A stretch of 45,618 nt of DNA from Flemingiibacterium sp045636145 (GCA_045636145.1 JAZTWV010000019.1:1-45618); one strand, 5' to 3'; positions 25,729 through 35,276 are shown, counted from the stretch's first letter. A program made the numbers and translations. Notes: generated by a model not told the origin, from the sequence alone.

Positions 25729-28149
25729 CTAAATGTGCGTGTACACTATATCCTCGCCGCAAAGCTCTGCGCGTATCCCGTCCCCCTCTTTAACATCTCC
25801 GGAAAGTATCGCCGCGGCAAAGCTGTCCTCGATCCGCTTTCCTATAACGCGGCGAAGGGGACGGGCACCGTAGGCAGGATCATACCCCTCCCTCGCCACA
25901 AGTGCGATCACATCTTCGGTAAATTCAATGCTTATTCCCAAAGCCTCAATTCGCCGCTTCACGCCCTCAAGCATAATACCGGCTATTTTTTCAATATCGC
26001 CCTTTGTCAGCTTACTAAATATTATTATCTCGTCCACGCGATTAAGAAATTCCGGTCTGAATGTGTCGCGAAGACTCGCCATTACCGCCGCCCTGCCGTC
26101 ATCACCCTCCGCATCTCCGAATCCCAAGGGGATGCGTCTGTCCGTAAGATTTGAAGCTCCTACGTTTGACGTCATTATGATGACCGCATTTCTGAAATCC
26201 GCACGCCTGCCCGTTGAATCGGTAAGCGTACCGTCCTCAAGTATCTGAAGAAGCAGACTCCACACATCGGGATGCGCTTTTTCTATCTCATCGAAAAGCA
26301 CCACCGAATATGGCTTTCGGCGTATCTTATCCGTAAGCTGTCCGCCCTCGTCAAAGCCTACGTATCCAGGCGGAGAGCCGATAAGCTTGCTTGTGGAATG
26401 ACGCTCCATAAACTCTGACATATCCACCCGTATCATGGCTTTTCGATCCCCGAACAGCACATCGGCAAGCACACGGCACAGCTCGGTTTTACCAACACCC
26501 GTGGGACCGAGGAATATAAACGATCCCACAGGCCGCTCCGGATTTTTTAAACCCACGCGGCTTCGCTGTATAGCTCTCGCCACCGCCTCCGCCGCCGCAT
26601 CCTGCCCGATTATCTGCTCTTTTAAAAGCTCGCCGAGTCCGGCGATACGTGCACTTTCCTCCATGGCAAGCTTTTTTACGGGTATCCCCGTCCACGCCGT
26701 CACCACATCGGCAATCTCGTCACCGCCAATTGATAAAACACGATTTTCCTCAAACCGTTTCCAATTTGCACGCTTCTCCTCGCATTCCTCGAAAAGCTTC
26801 TTCTCATTTTCACGTATCGCCGCCGCCATCTCGAAGTCCTGCGAGCGTATAGCCTCCTCCTTGTCGGCGCGAAGCTCGGCAATACGCTCCTCGGTCTCTT
26901 TTATTTCCGGCGGCGGTGTGACTCCGGCAATACGGGCACGGGATGCCGCCTCATCTATAAGATCAATTGCCTTGTCGGGAAGATAGCGGTCTCCGATATA
27001 CCGAACAGACAGCCGTACCGCGCTCTCAATAGCTTCATCCGTAATCTTCACGCCATGGTGGGATTCATATCTGTCCCGAAGTCCAAAAAGCATCTCCGTG
27101 GCCTGTTCCGCTGTAGGCTCATTAACATTTACAGCACCGAACCGCCGCTCAAGTGCCGCATCTTTTTCTATATATTTTCGGTACTCCGCCGTGGTGGTAG
27201 CACCTATAAGCTGTACTTCCCCACGTGCAAGTGCAGGCTTCAGAATATTTGCTGCATCCACAGCACCCTCTGCCGCACCTGCACCAACAAGCGTGTGGAT
27301 CTCGTCTATAAACAGTATGACAGACGGATTTTTCGCCGCCTCTGCCATCATGTTTTTCATCCGCTCCTCAAACTCGCCGCGGTATTTAGCACCTGCTATC
27401 ATAGACGGAAGATCAAGCATGACAATGACCTTTCCGGCAAGCGTTTCCGGCACCTCACCCTTGGCTATCCTCACGGCAAGTCCCTCAACCACCGCCGTCT
27501 TTCCAACTCCCGGTTCGCCGATAAGACAGGGATTGTTTTTGGTGCGCCTTGACAGTATGCCGATAACACGCTCACATTCGGCGTCACGCCCCACAATGGG
27601 GTCAACCTTCCCTGCCACAGCAAGAGCGGTAAGGTCGCGTCCGTACTGCATGAGGGTGGGCACATCACGAAGCGTGGTCTTTGGCGAAATTTTGCCGCCG
27701 GTGCGTATATCTCCGCTCATTTCCCCAAGGAAATTTGCAACGTCCGTGGCTATGTCCTTTACAGGTGCACCAAGCGTTGTGAGTATTGAAGCCGCCATGC
27801 TGTCCGCCTCGCTTGTCAGTGCCAAAAGAAGATGCTCCGTGCCTATATAGCTTTGGGAAAACTCAGCCGCTCGCACAGCACCGGACTCGATGATACGTTT
27901 GGTGCGCGGAGTCATATCCCCAGCTGTTACCCGTGTGCGCTCTCCCGTACCGATTCTTGCTATAATGGCGTTTTTCACGCCGTCATAGTCTACGCCTCGC
28001 GCGTCAAGAAGTCTTGCGGCAACACTGTCTGCCTCGGATGTAAGCGCAAGCAGAATGTGCTCGCTTCCGATGTATGTGTGACCAAGCTCTGCGGCAAGAT
28101 AAAGTGATTTATTTAAAACATTTGTGGCTTTAGCAGTGAATTTTGACAT
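25729..28149 (-). CDS. clpC: Clp protease ATP-binding subunit ClpC
   Basis: This 806-residue Hsp100 unfoldase feeds proteins to ClpP. It has two Clp-N repeats (~1-145), AAA-1 with Walker A GEPGVGKT (211-218) and VILFIDEIHTL, a UVR coiled-coil insert (~420-455), and AAA-2 with GPTGVGKT and VVLFDEIEKAHPDV. A C-terminal D2-small domain with YGARPLRR completes it. The UVR motif and two Clp-N repeats mark ClpC rather than ClpA or ClpB. It stands alone, without the usual ctsR-mcsA-mcsB genes upstream, and no CtsR heptad repeat or CIRCE element was seen. A weak TACAAT -10 is present upstream at about 28182. Confidence 0.96.
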   Translation of the reverse strand: MSKFTAKATNVLNKSLYLAAELGHTYIGSEHILLALTSEADSVAARLLDARGVDYDGVKNAIIARIGTGERTRVTAGDMTPRTKRIIESGAVRAAEFSQSYIGTEHLLLALTSEADSMAASILTTLGAPVKDIATDVANFLGEMSGDIRTGGKISPKTTLRDVPTLMQYGRDLTALAVAGKVDPIVGRDAECERVIGILSRRTKNNPCLIGEPGVGKTAVVEGLAVRIAKGEVPETLAGKVIVMLDLPSMIAGAKYRGEFEERMKNMMAEAAKNPSVILFIDEIHTLVGAGAAEGAVDAANILKPALARGEVQLIGATTTAEYRKYIEKDAALERRFGAVNVNEPTAEQATEMLFGLRDRYESHHGVKITDEAIESAVRLSVRYIGDRYLPDKAIDLIDEAASRARIAGVTPPPEIKETEERIAELRADKEEAIRSQDFEMAAAIRENEKKLFEECEEKRANWKRFEENRVLSIGGDEIADVVTAWTGIPVKKLAMEESARIAGLGELLKEQIIGQDAAAEAVARAIQRSRVGLKNPERPVGSFIFLGPTGVGKTELCRVLADVLFGDRKAMIRVDMSEFMERHSTSKLIGSPPGYVGFDEGGQLTDKIRRKPYSVVLFDEIEKAHPDVWSLLLQILEDGTLTDSTGRRADFRNAVIIMTSNVGASNLTDRRIPLGFGDAEGDDGRAAVMASLRDTFRPEFLNRVDEIIIFSKLTKGDIEKIAGIMLEGVKRRIEALGISIEFTEDVIALVAREGYDPAYGARPLRRVIGKRIEDSFAAAILSGDVKEGDGIRAELCGEDIVYTHI

Positions 28150-28250
28150 TTAACTCCGCCTTTCATAAAATTCTCCCTATATTGTACCCCATAAAGGGTG
28201 AGTTTAACGTCGAATTTTGCCCGTGTACCATATTTTTTTACTGTTCTCAA

Positions 28251-28279
28251 TTGACTACGGCTTTATTGTGTGGTACAAT
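28251..28279 (+). promoter_or_regulatory. Promoter of the glycosyltransferase-CsaB gene
   Basis: TTGACT, a 17-bp spacer and TACAAT lie 34 bp upstream of the ATG at 28313. It lies divergent from clpC. Confidence 0.82.
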
Positions 28280-28312
28280 ATTATAAGATATTATAAATTT
28301 GGGAGAAACGCT

Positions 28313-30538
28313 ATGAAGATTCTTTTTGCTCATATGTGGATGGTCATAGGCGGCGCTGAAACTCATGTGGTTGAGCTTTCCCGTGAGCTTGCAGCCGAGG
28401 GACACGATGTTACCGTTGCTTCAAACGGCGGCGTATATGTAGATGCGCTGGTCAGTGCCGGAGTGAAGCATTTTACAGTACCGCTTCACACAAAAAATCC
28501 TGCCGCTATGATAAAAAGCTACAGGCTTCTTAAAAAACTCATTAAGAGAGAAAAATTCGACATCGTTCACGCCCATTCCCGAATCCCGGCGTTTATATGC
28601 GGAGCGCTTTCAAAGCGGATGGGATTTCGGTTTGTTACGTCCACCCACGCCGTGTTCAAGGTAGGTCCGCTCCTTGAACGGCTTTCCGATTGGGGCGATC
28701 ATACATTCGCCGTAAGCTGTGACATAAAGCAGTATCTTATCGACAACTACGGCACTACATCCGATAATATCACACTTACAATAAACGGAATTGATACCAA
28801 GCGTTTTTCATCCGAGGCTGACCCTTCACGGGTGATTGAGGAATTAAAACTTAACAAAGATGCATTCCGTATAGTATATGTCAGCCGTATCGACAATGAG
28901 ACCGCGCTGCCGGGATTTTTGCTGTGCGATGCCGCAAAGGAGCTTTGTTCTCATATACCAAACATAGAAATCCTGATAGTTGGCGGCGGCACTGCGTTTG
29001 ACAGGCTTTCCGCTGCTGCAAAAGCTGCAAATGCCGCTATTGGCAGAGAGGCGGTAAAGCTTATGGGCCCGCGTACGGATATAGATGAGATATGCGCATC
29101 AGCAGATGTTTTCGTGGGCGTATCCCGTGCGGCACTTGAAGCCATGAGTATGGAAAAGCCTGTGATCCTTGCAGGACAGCAGGGATATATCGGCGTACTT
29201 GACGAGGAAGCAATGCCAAAAGCAAAGCTCACCAATTTCACCTGTCGAGGCGAAAAGATGCCCGATGCCAAGCTTGTCGCAAATGATATTCTCACGGTAT
29301 ACAATATGACCGCCGAAAAGCGACGTGAGCTTGGTGCGCTCTGCCGCCGCGAGGTGCTTTCCTCCTATTCCGTAAGCCGCATGGCAGAGGATCACCTGAA
29401 GATTTACCGCCGCCTTACTCCCTATGAAAAATACAACCGCGGCGATATCATCATAAGCGGTTATTACGGCTTTGAGAACATAGGCGACGATTCCCTGCTC
29501 ACCTCCATAATCGACGGCATCCGCATCCATTCTCCCGGAGCTAAAATAACCGTGCTTGCAAAGCATCCGCGCAGACTCTCAAAAATCACAGGAGTGCGCA
29601 CAATAAACCGATTCAATATCCCCCTTGTAGCACTTGAGATGAAACGCGCAAAATTGCTTATCTCCGGCGGCGGAAGTCTGCTTCAGGACGGAACGAGTAA
29701 AAAGAGCCTTTACTACTATGTAACCGTTATGCGAATGGCAAAGCACTTCGGACTGAAGCTTATGCTTTATGCAAACGGTCTCGGTCCGCTGGTTTCGGAA
29801 AACGGACAGAGGGCGGCGGCTTCTATTATCGAAAAAGCTGATTACGTCAGCTTCCGCGAGGAATCCTCCCTTAAGCTGGCACGCAGTCTCGGTATGAAAT
29901 GCGACATAAAGGTAACGGCAGACCCGGCTTTCTTAGTTGAACCGTCTCATGTGCTGTGGAAGCACCATATTACCGCACGCGAGGGTATCGACAGCAAATA
30001 TTTTATCGTTTCAATAAAGGACGGCAACAATTTCGACGGCGCGGATACAAACAAGGATACCGTATCCGTAATGGCAGCCGATATTGCCGCCATAGCCGAG
30101 AAATATTCGCTGACTCCCATATTTATACCTATGTTTCCGGAGCGCGACACAGCTATCACCCGCGAACTTGCAAAGAAATGCGGTTTTGGCAAGGTGGTTA
30201 CAGGACTTACCGCAAGCGAGCTGTGCGCGGTGATGAGCGATGCGCAGTTTGTTATCGGAACAAGGCTTCACACGCTGATTTTTGCGGCATCTCTCGGAAT
30301 ACCAATGCTTGGAATTTCCTACGACCCCAAAATTGACGCATTTCTTGATTATATCGGCGAGGTCAGCCGTACGCTTGATATCCGCACCATGGAAAAAGGA
30401 CAGCTGGCAGACGCCGCCGACATTCTTATTAAAAATGCACCCGAGGCAAGAGCGCGTCTCTTGTGCATAGCAGATGAATTAAAGAAAAAAGCCGAGTGCG
30501 ACAGAATAGCCGCATCAGCTCTTGCAAACGGCAATTAA
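28313..30538 (+). CDS. csaB: GT4 glycosyltransferase fused to CsaB polysaccharide pyruvyl transferase
   Basis: This 741-residue fusion starts at the ATG at 28313 (GGGAG upstream). Residues ~1-370 form a GT-B glycosyltransferase of family 4, with GGAETHVVELSRELA near the N-terminus, DIVHAHSR, INGIDTKRF, and the E-x7-E-like donor region SRAALEAMSMEKPVI. Residues ~378-735 form a CsaB-type pyruvyl transferase, with GYYGFENIGDDSLL, SGGGSLLQD, TRLHTLIFAASLGIP and a late YDPKI. CsaB places pyruvate ketals on secondary cell-wall polymer, which binds S-layer-homology domains. The two activities on one chain suggest a sugar is added and pyruvylated in a coupled step. There is no frameshift, and the linker is short. 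An SLC13-type gene follows by 24 bp. Confidence 0.9.
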   Translation: MKILFAHMWMVIGGAETHVVELSRELAAEGHDVTVASNGGVYVDALVSAGVKHFTVPLHTKNPAAMIKSYRLLKKLIKREKFDIVHAHSRIPAFICGALSKRMGFRFVTSTHAVFKVGPLLERLSDWGDHTFAVSCDIKQYLIDNYGTTSDNITLTINGIDTKRFSSEADPSRVIEELKLNKDAFRIVYVSRIDNETALPGFLLCDAAKELCSHIPNIEILIVGGGTAFDRLSAAAKAANAAIGREAVKLMGPRTDIDEICASADVFVGVSRAALEAMSMEKPVILAGQQGYIGVLDEEAMPKAKLTNFTCRGEKMPDAKLVANDILTVYNMTAEKRRELGALCRREVLSSYSVSRMAEDHLKIYRRLTPYEKYNRGDIIISGYYGFENIGDDSLLTSIIDGIRIHSPGAKITVLAKHPRRLSKITGVRTINRFNIPLVALEMKRAKLLISGGGSLLQDGTSKKSLYYYVTVMRMAKHFGLKLMLYANGLGPLVSENGQRAAASIIEKADYVSFREESSLKLARSLGMKCDIKVTADPAFLVEPSHVLWKHHITAREGIDSKYFIVSIKDGNNFDGADTNKDTVSVMAADIAAIAEKYSLTPIFIPMFPERDTAITRELAKKCGFGKVVTGLTASELCAVMSDAQFVIGTRLHTLIFAASLGIPMLGISYDPKIDAFLDYIGEVSRTLDIRTMEKGQLADAADILIKNAPEARARLLCIADELKKKAECDRIAASALANGN

Positions 30539-30562
30539 AGAACAACGAAAGGCACAAAGAAC

Positions 30563-31732
30563 ATGAAATTCTTCGGATTTTCAAGGCGGCGGATATCGGA
30601 TGAGAACCTGCACTCACACCCATCCCCCATAATAAGCTTTGCAAAAAAGAACGCAGTATTTCTAATCGCCCTTGCGGCGGCTGTTATCACCATGTTCATA
30701 ATACCGCCGGACAAGGAATATCCGGGATATTTTGACGTGAAGACACTCACCTGCCTTTTTACAGTCCTTGCCGTGGTCTGCGCTCTTAAGAATATCAACT
30801 TTTTCTATATTCTTGCCCGTGAGATAGTGCGCCGATGCGGAAATCTGCGGCTCTGTGTCATAGCGGTGGTGTATATCACCTTTATCGGCTCAATGCTGAT
30901 TGCAAACGACATGGCACTCCTCACCTTTCTCCCTCTCGGCTACTTTGTTCTCGACGTTACCCATAACAGACAATACACAGCACTTACGTTTATTCTGCAA
31001 AATATAGCGGCAAACCTCGGCGGAATGCTGACACCTTTCGGCAATCCGCAGAACCTGTATCTTTACAGCAGGTTTAATATTCCGACAGGTGAGTTTATGG
31101 CAATAATGGCACTTCCCTTTGCCATTTCAATTTTCATAATCACCCTGTGCTGTTTCTTTGTAAAGTCTATAAAGGTGCAGATACCGAAAGACGACACGCC
31201 GCCCCTTCCGAAGGGGCGTACCGTCATACTCTCTCTGCTCTTTCTGCTTGCAATTGCAATAGTTTTTCGCGGCATTCCGTATTTTGTAGGACTTGTCGTC
31301 ATCCCGGCAGTGCTTCTCGTTATTGACCGAAAGGCACTTCGTGACGTGGACTATCCCCTGCTTCTTACATTTGCGGCATTCTTCGTGTTTTCGGGAAACA
31401 TGGCACGAATCGGAGCGGTACGTGATTTCGTTTCGGGACTTCTTGAAAAAAACACTCTCATTACCTCTATCCTGTCCTGTCAGTTTATTTCAAATGTGCC
31501 CTCGGCGATCCTTTTGTCGCAGTTCACGAACAACTACCGTGAGCTTCTCATCGGCGTAAACATCGGCGGTGTGGGAACGCTTATAGCATCTCTCGCCAGC
31601 CTTATAACCTTCCGCGAATTTACAAAGAATTATCCCACAAGGACAAAGTCTTACATACTGTTGTTTCTGTGTATGAATTTCGCGTTTCTTTTGATTCTTA
31701 CAGTTATAATGTCGCTTGTTGTGGCGAGATGA
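30563..31732 (+). CDS. SLC13/CitMHS-type anion permease
   Basis: This 389-residue polytopic membrane protein has about ten hydrophobic helices and belongs to the ion transporter superfamily (SLC13/ArsB-like). Two inverted halves are suggested by the paired motifs NDMALLTFLPLGY...NLGGMLTPFGNPQNLYLYSR and SNVPSAILLSQFT...NIGGVGTLIASLASL. Asn/Pro-rich tips of this kind form the substrate and Na+ site. The substrate is undefined and could be a dicarboxylate, sulfate or arsenite. It is probably co-transcribed with the glycosyltransferase-CsaB gene 24 bp upstream. A functional link is not evident. Confidence 0.85.
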   Translation: MKFFGFSRRRISDENLHSHPSPIISFAKKNAVFLIALAAAVITMFIIPPDKEYPGYFDVKTLTCLFTVLAVVCALKNINFFYILAREIVRRCGNLRLCVIAVVYITFIGSMLIANDMALLTFLPLGYFVLDVTHNRQYTALTFILQNIAANLGGMLTPFGNPQNLYLYSRFNIPTGEFMAIMALPFAISIFIITLCCFFVKSIKVQIPKDDTPPLPKGRTVILSLLFLLAIAIVFRGIPYFVGLVVIPAVLLVIDRKALRDVDYPLLLTFAAFFVFSGNMARIGAVRDFVSGLLEKNTLITSILSCQFISNVPSAILLSQFTNNYRELLIGVNIGGVGTLIASLASLITFREFTKNYPTRTKSYILLFLCMNFAFLLILTVIMSLVVAR

Positions 31733-31749
31733 TACCGGAATTTCTGAAC

Positions 31750-31879
31750 GGGCGATTCGTGAATCGCCCCTACTACGGACACGATTTTGGTATCCCTGTA
31801 GGGAGAGGTCTCCCCCACCCCGTTCTTTATATTTACGATTTGTGAAAACGGGAGGCGTTCCGCCTCCCCTTCCGTTTTC
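31750..31879. repeat. Palindromic intergenic repeats between the permease and tRNA genes
   Basis: Two hairpins are present, GGGCGATTC-GT-GAATCGCCC (31750-31769) and GAAAACGGGAGGCG-TTC-CGCCTCCC...CCGTTTTC (31844-31879). Between them lies GTAGGGAGAGGTCTCCCCCACCCC. This is the style of dispersed repeat found in Oscillospirales genomes. Downstream, CATGACCACCGGCG at 31895 also occurs at 35275. Nothing coding is supported in 31733-31950. Confidence 0.55.
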
Positions 31880-31923
31880 AGGATACATATAATCATGACC
31901 ACCGGCGGGTGAATGTTTATTAT

Positions 31924-31954
31924 AAAAAAACTCGTTTCGAAGAACGAGTTTTTT
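31924..31954. terminator. Terminator after tRNA-Leu
   Basis: A stem AACTCGTT/AACGAGTT with a 6-nt loop is flanked by A-runs and T-runs on both sides. On the minus strand it directly follows the tRNA-Leu CCA end. Confidence 0.85.
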
Positions 31955-32039
31955 GGTGCCGGCAGTGGGACTTGAACCCACACGGTATCGCTACCAACGG
32001 ATTTTGAGTCCGTCACGTCTGCCATTCCATCATGCCGGC
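31954..32039 (-). tRNA. tRNA-Leu (anticodon CAA)
   Basis: This 86-nt class II tRNA has acceptor stem GCCGGCA/TGCCGGC and encoded CCA. The anticodon stem ACGGA/TCCGT encloses loop CTCAAAA (anticodon CAA, reading UUG). The long variable arm expected for Leu and a T-arm GTGGGTTCAAGTCCCAC are present. Confidence 0.95.
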
Positions 32040-32051
32040 GATTATAGTAAG

Positions 32052-32079
32052 AAAGCCGCCGCTTCTGCGGCGGCTTTTT
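32052..32079. terminator. Hairpin between the two tRNA genes
   Basis: An 11-bp perfect stem AAAGCCGCCGC/GCGGCGGCTTT with a TTCT loop is bidirectional by sequence. It may end part of the tRNA-Thr transcription or act in processing of the tRNA-Thr/tRNA-Leu transcript. Confidence 0.75.
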
Positions 32080-32086
32080 CCACTTT

Positions 32087-32162
<76 letters not shown>

Positions 32163-32213
32163 AGACCTATTATTCGATGTCACATATGCAAATGTCGCTC
32201 ACGCAACAGAGAT

Positions 32214-32242
32214 ATTTTATCACACCGAAATGCAAATTTCAA
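32214..32242 (-). promoter_or_regulatory. Promoter of the tRNA-Thr/tRNA-Leu pair
   Basis: Minus-strand TTGAAA, a 17-bp spacer and TAAAAT lie about 50 bp upstream of tRNA-Thr. Confidence 0.7.
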
Positions 32243-32353
32243 GATATATGCGGCTTTGTTTACATATTGTTAACAACTTAATATACCGCTCATCCAAGTT
32301 GGTATATTACGCAAACCGGAACCGCAGATTATGTTTCTTTTTATCGCAAAGTA

Positions 32354-32382
32354 TTGATTTTTCCGCTTTTTGATGTTATAAT
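32354..32382 (+). promoter_or_regulatory. Promoter of fumC
   Basis: TTGATT, a 17-bp spacer and TATAAT lie 59 bp upstream of the fumC ATG. Confidence 0.75.
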
Positions 32383-32441
32383 TATTGTTGATTGGTAATT
32401 TGTGAGTTTAGCCGCAAAACTATGCCATAAAGGAGAATTTC

Positions 32442-33818
32442 ATGGAATATCGAATAGAACACGATTCAATGGGTGAAATAAAGGTCCCTGCCGATAAGCT
32501 TTGGGGAGCACAGACACAGCGAAGCCGTGAAAATTTCAATATAGGTGTTGGCATCGAAACTATGCCGAAAGAAATAATATACGCATTTGGAATCCTCAAA
32601 AAAGCGGCGGCACTCGCCAATGGCGAATTAAGACCCGAAAAGATGACAAGCGACAAGCTGTCAGCCATATGCGCCGCCTGCGACGAGGTTACAGACGGCA
32701 CTCTCATCCGGCACTTCCCTCTTGTTGTGTGGCAGACCGGCTCCGGTACACAGTCCAACATGAACGCAAATGAGGTCATCGGAAACCGCGCAAATCAGAT
32801 AGCCGGCACAAAGCTCACTCACCCCAATGACGACATAAATATGAGTCAGTCAAGCAACGACACATTTCCAACCGCAATGCATATCTCCGCGGTCCTTGCA
32901 ATCGAGGACAGGCTTATTCCGGCACTCACCAAGCTTATCGCCACACTAAAACGCCTTGAAGCGGAAAATGAGGGTGTTGTAAAATCGGGACGCACCCATC
33001 TCCAGGATGCCACCCCCATTAAATTCAGTCAGGAGATAAGCGGATGGCGCTCATCTCTTGAGCGCGATGTTGAGCTTTTAAGGGCTTCCTTAAAACCCCT
33101 GTATGAGCTTGCTCTCGGCGGTACAGCGGTAGGTACGGGACTTAACGCCCCCGACGGTTTTGCCGAGCTTGCGGCAAAAAAATGTGCAGAGCTTACAGGA
33201 AAGCCCTTTGTTACGGCAAAGAACAAGTTTCACGCGCTAACCTCAAAGGATGAGCTTGTATTCGCACACGGCGCAATCAAAGCCGCCGCCTGTGATTTAA
33301 TGAAAATAGCAAACGACGTACGTTTTCTTGCATCCGGTCCGAGAAACGGTCTTTTTGAGATAACCATACCCGAAAACGAGCCGGGGTCATCCATAATGCC
33401 GGGCAAGGTGAATCCCACACAGTGCGAGGCACTTACCATGGTTGCGGTGCAGGTAATGGGAAATGATACGGCGATTTCGGTTGCGGCATCCCAGGGCAAT
33501 TTTGAGCTTAACGTTTTTATGCCCGTCATGGCGTACAACTTCCTGCAATCCGCAAGACTGCTTTCAGAGGCAATCGTTTCCTTCGACACAAACTGCGCAT
33601 CGGGAATCGTCGCCAATCGGGAGAAAATGGTAAGCAATCTGCACACTTCCCTCATGCTTGTCACCGCTCTGAACCCATACATAGGCTATGAGAATGCGGC
33701 AAAAACCGCAAAGAAGGCTTATGCCGAAAACATTTCCCTGAAAGAAGCCTGCGTTGAGCTTGGATTTTTGAGCGCAGAAAAATTCGACGAAGTGTTCCAC
33801 CCGGAAAAGATGTGCTGA
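32442..33818 (+). CDS. fumC: Class II fumarate hydratase
   Basis: This 458-residue enzyme interconverts fumarate and malate and is oxygen-stable, with no Fe-S cluster. Family motifs are WGAQTQRSRENF, TGSGTQSNMNANEV, DDINMSQSSNDTFPTAMH, the active-site SGRTHLQDATP, and the signature GSSIMPGKVNPTQCE (~312-326). The length is typical. AAAGGAG precedes the ATG. It is probably transcribed with the MATE gene 48 bp downstream, since no terminator was seen between them. A related aspartase is excluded with fair confidence by the FumC-like SQSSNDTFPTAMH and KNKFHALTSKDE segments. Confidence 0.95.
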   Translation: MEYRIEHDSMGEIKVPADKLWGAQTQRSRENFNIGVGIETMPKEIIYAFGILKKAAALANGELRPEKMTSDKLSAICAACDEVTDGTLIRHFPLVVWQTGSGTQSNMNANEVIGNRANQIAGTKLTHPNDDINMSQSSNDTFPTAMHISAVLAIEDRLIPALTKLIATLKRLEAENEGVVKSGRTHLQDATPIKFSQEISGWRSSLERDVELLRASLKPLYELALGGTAVGTGLNAPDGFAELAAKKCAELTGKPFVTAKNKFHALTSKDELVFAHGAIKAAACDLMKIANDVRFLASGPRNGLFEITIPENEPGSSIMPGKVNPTQCEALTMVAVQVMGNDTAISVAASQGNFELNVFMPVMAYNFLQSARLLSEAIVSFDTNCASGIVANREKMVSNLHTSLMLVTALNPYIGYENAAKTAKKAYAENISLKEACVELGFLSAEKFDEVFHPEKMC

Positions 33819-33866
33819 GCTTGAAATATTAAAAACTACATGATATACCCGAGGGGAGGCGTTTTT

Positions 33867-35264
33867 TTGAACAAAGCCGAAACAAAACCGAGGAAAATCC
33901 GCGGTTCAAATAAAATTGATATGTGCGAGGGACCAATTCTTCCTCTTATAATACGGTTTGCCATACCGCTCTTGATAACGGGCATTCTGCAGGTGCTCTT
34001 TAACGCCGCAGATATAATGGTAGTGGGAAAATTCGGAAGCGATCATTCCCTTGCCGCCGTAAGCTCCACAGGCTCTATAACGGCACTTATTGTAAATCTG
34101 TTTATCGGTCTTTCGGTGGGTACAAACGTACTCTGCGCAAGATTCTTCGGTGCAAGGGACGGAAAGGCACTCTCCGAGACCATACATACATCAATGGTAC
34201 TTGCCGTAATTATCGGCGCGGTGCTTACGGTTGTGGGAATATTCTCATCAGCCCCCCTTCTTCGTATGATGGCAGTTCCGGATGAGGTTCTCCCTCTCGC
34301 CGCTCTGTATATGCAGATATATTTCGTGGGCATGATTCCCTCTCTCGTTTACAATTTCGCTTCCGCTGTACTCCGTTCTGTGGGAGATACCAAGCGTCCC
34401 ATGTACTTTCTGACCTTGGCAGGCGTTATAAACGTGCTTCTCAATCTCCTGCTTGTAATTGTATTCAGACTTGACGTGGCAGGTGTTGCTATTGCCACCA
34501 TTGTTTCGCAGACCGTGTCGGCTGTGCTTTGCGTCATCTGTCTTTTCCGTGAAAGCGACGACGTAAAGCTTTGCATTGACAAGCTGAGGATCACAAAGCA
34601 GCGTCTTGTGCAGATAATCAGAGTTGGACTTCCCGCAGGACTTCAAAGCACCATGTTTTCCATTGCAAATGTTGTTGTGCAGTCCTCACTGAACCCATTC
34701 GGTGCGGCAGTCATCGCCGGAAGCGGAGCGGCAGGCTCTATTGAATCGCTTCTGTTCACGGCCCTTGATTCCATATATCAGGCAATCGTATCATTCACGG
34801 GACAGAACTTCGGACAGCGCAGCTACAAACGCATACTTCGTGCGCAGTTTTGGGGACAGGTCATCGTTTACACCTTCGGACTTGCGCTGTGCGTACTCGC
34901 CGTTGTATTTGCACATCCCCTCATATCTCTTTATGCGGACAAGCCGGACGAAATCGCCGCAGGTGTGGACAGACTAAGAGTTCTCGGAATATCGGTATTC
35001 ATTTTTGCAAGCTCCAACGTGGCAGTCGCCACGATACGAGGTCTCGGATACTCTATTACCCCTATGATAACCTCGCTTATCTGCGTATGCGGTGCAAGGA
35101 TCCTGTGGATAGCCACAATTTTCAAGCTTCCGCAGTTCCACACAGTTTCGGGACTGTATGCCGCATTCCCCGTATCCTACATACTGTCGCTCGTAGTGCA
35201 AAGTGTGTGTCTTGTATTTGTGTACCGCAATGCGATAAAACGTTTTCCGCCAATGGATTTGTAA
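33867..35264 (+). CDS. MATE-family efflux transporter
   Basis: This ~465-residue membrane protein has about 12 hydrophobic helices arranged as two six-helix halves, each with MATE hallmarks. The first half has LFNAADIMVVGKFGSDHSLAAVSS, and the second has FSIANVVVQSSLNPFGAAVIAGSGAAGS and FTGQNFGQRSYKRI. It exports drugs or metabolites using Na+ or H+. The start is taken as TTG at 33867, seven bases after a strong GAGGGGAGG. The upstream ATG at 33840 has no ribosome site. A bidirectional terminator separates it from the convergent RNase J gene. Confidence 0.92.
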   Translation: MNKAETKPRKIRGSNKIDMCEGPILPLIIRFAIPLLITGILQVLFNAADIMVVGKFGSDHSLAAVSSTGSITALIVNLFIGLSVGTNVLCARFFGARDGKALSETIHTSMVLAVIIGAVLTVVGIFSSAPLLRMMAVPDEVLPLAALYMQIYFVGMIPSLVYNFASAVLRSVGDTKRPMYFLTLAGVINVLLNLLLVIVFRLDVAGVAIATIVSQTVSAVLCVICLFRESDDVKLCIDKLRITKQRLVQIIRVGLPAGLQSTMFSIANVVVQSSLNPFGAAVIAGSGAAGSIESLLFTALDSIYQAIVSFTGQNFGQRSYKRILRAQFWGQVIVYTFGLALCVLAVVFAHPLISLYADKPDEIAAGVDRLRVLGISVFIFASSNVAVATIRGLGYSITPMITSLICVCGARILWIATIFKLPQFHTVSGLYAAFPVSYILSLVVQSVCLVFVYRNAIKRFPPMDL

Positions 35265-35276
35265 ATAAAGCATCAT

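Noticed and set aside
28150..28250. Possible CIRCE or CtsR site controlling clpC
   Set aside because: No TTAGCACTC dyad and no tandem GGTCAAA heptads were found by eye.
28217..28312. N-terminal extension of the glycosyltransferase-CsaB frame
   Set aside because: The extension spans the -35 and -10 promoter elements at 28251-28279, and the ATG at 28313 has a proper ribosome site.
31490..32025. Minus-strand frames of 163 and 124 codons across 31490-32025, and a plus-strand frame at 31953-32273
   Set aside because: They run through tRNA-Leu, tRNA-Thr and palindromic repeats. No start is supported.
32267..32276. TTGTTAACAA, resembling a Rex half-site pair
   Set aside because: The two half-sites touch without the 4-bp spacer that Rex needs, and the neighbours are tRNA genes and fumC.
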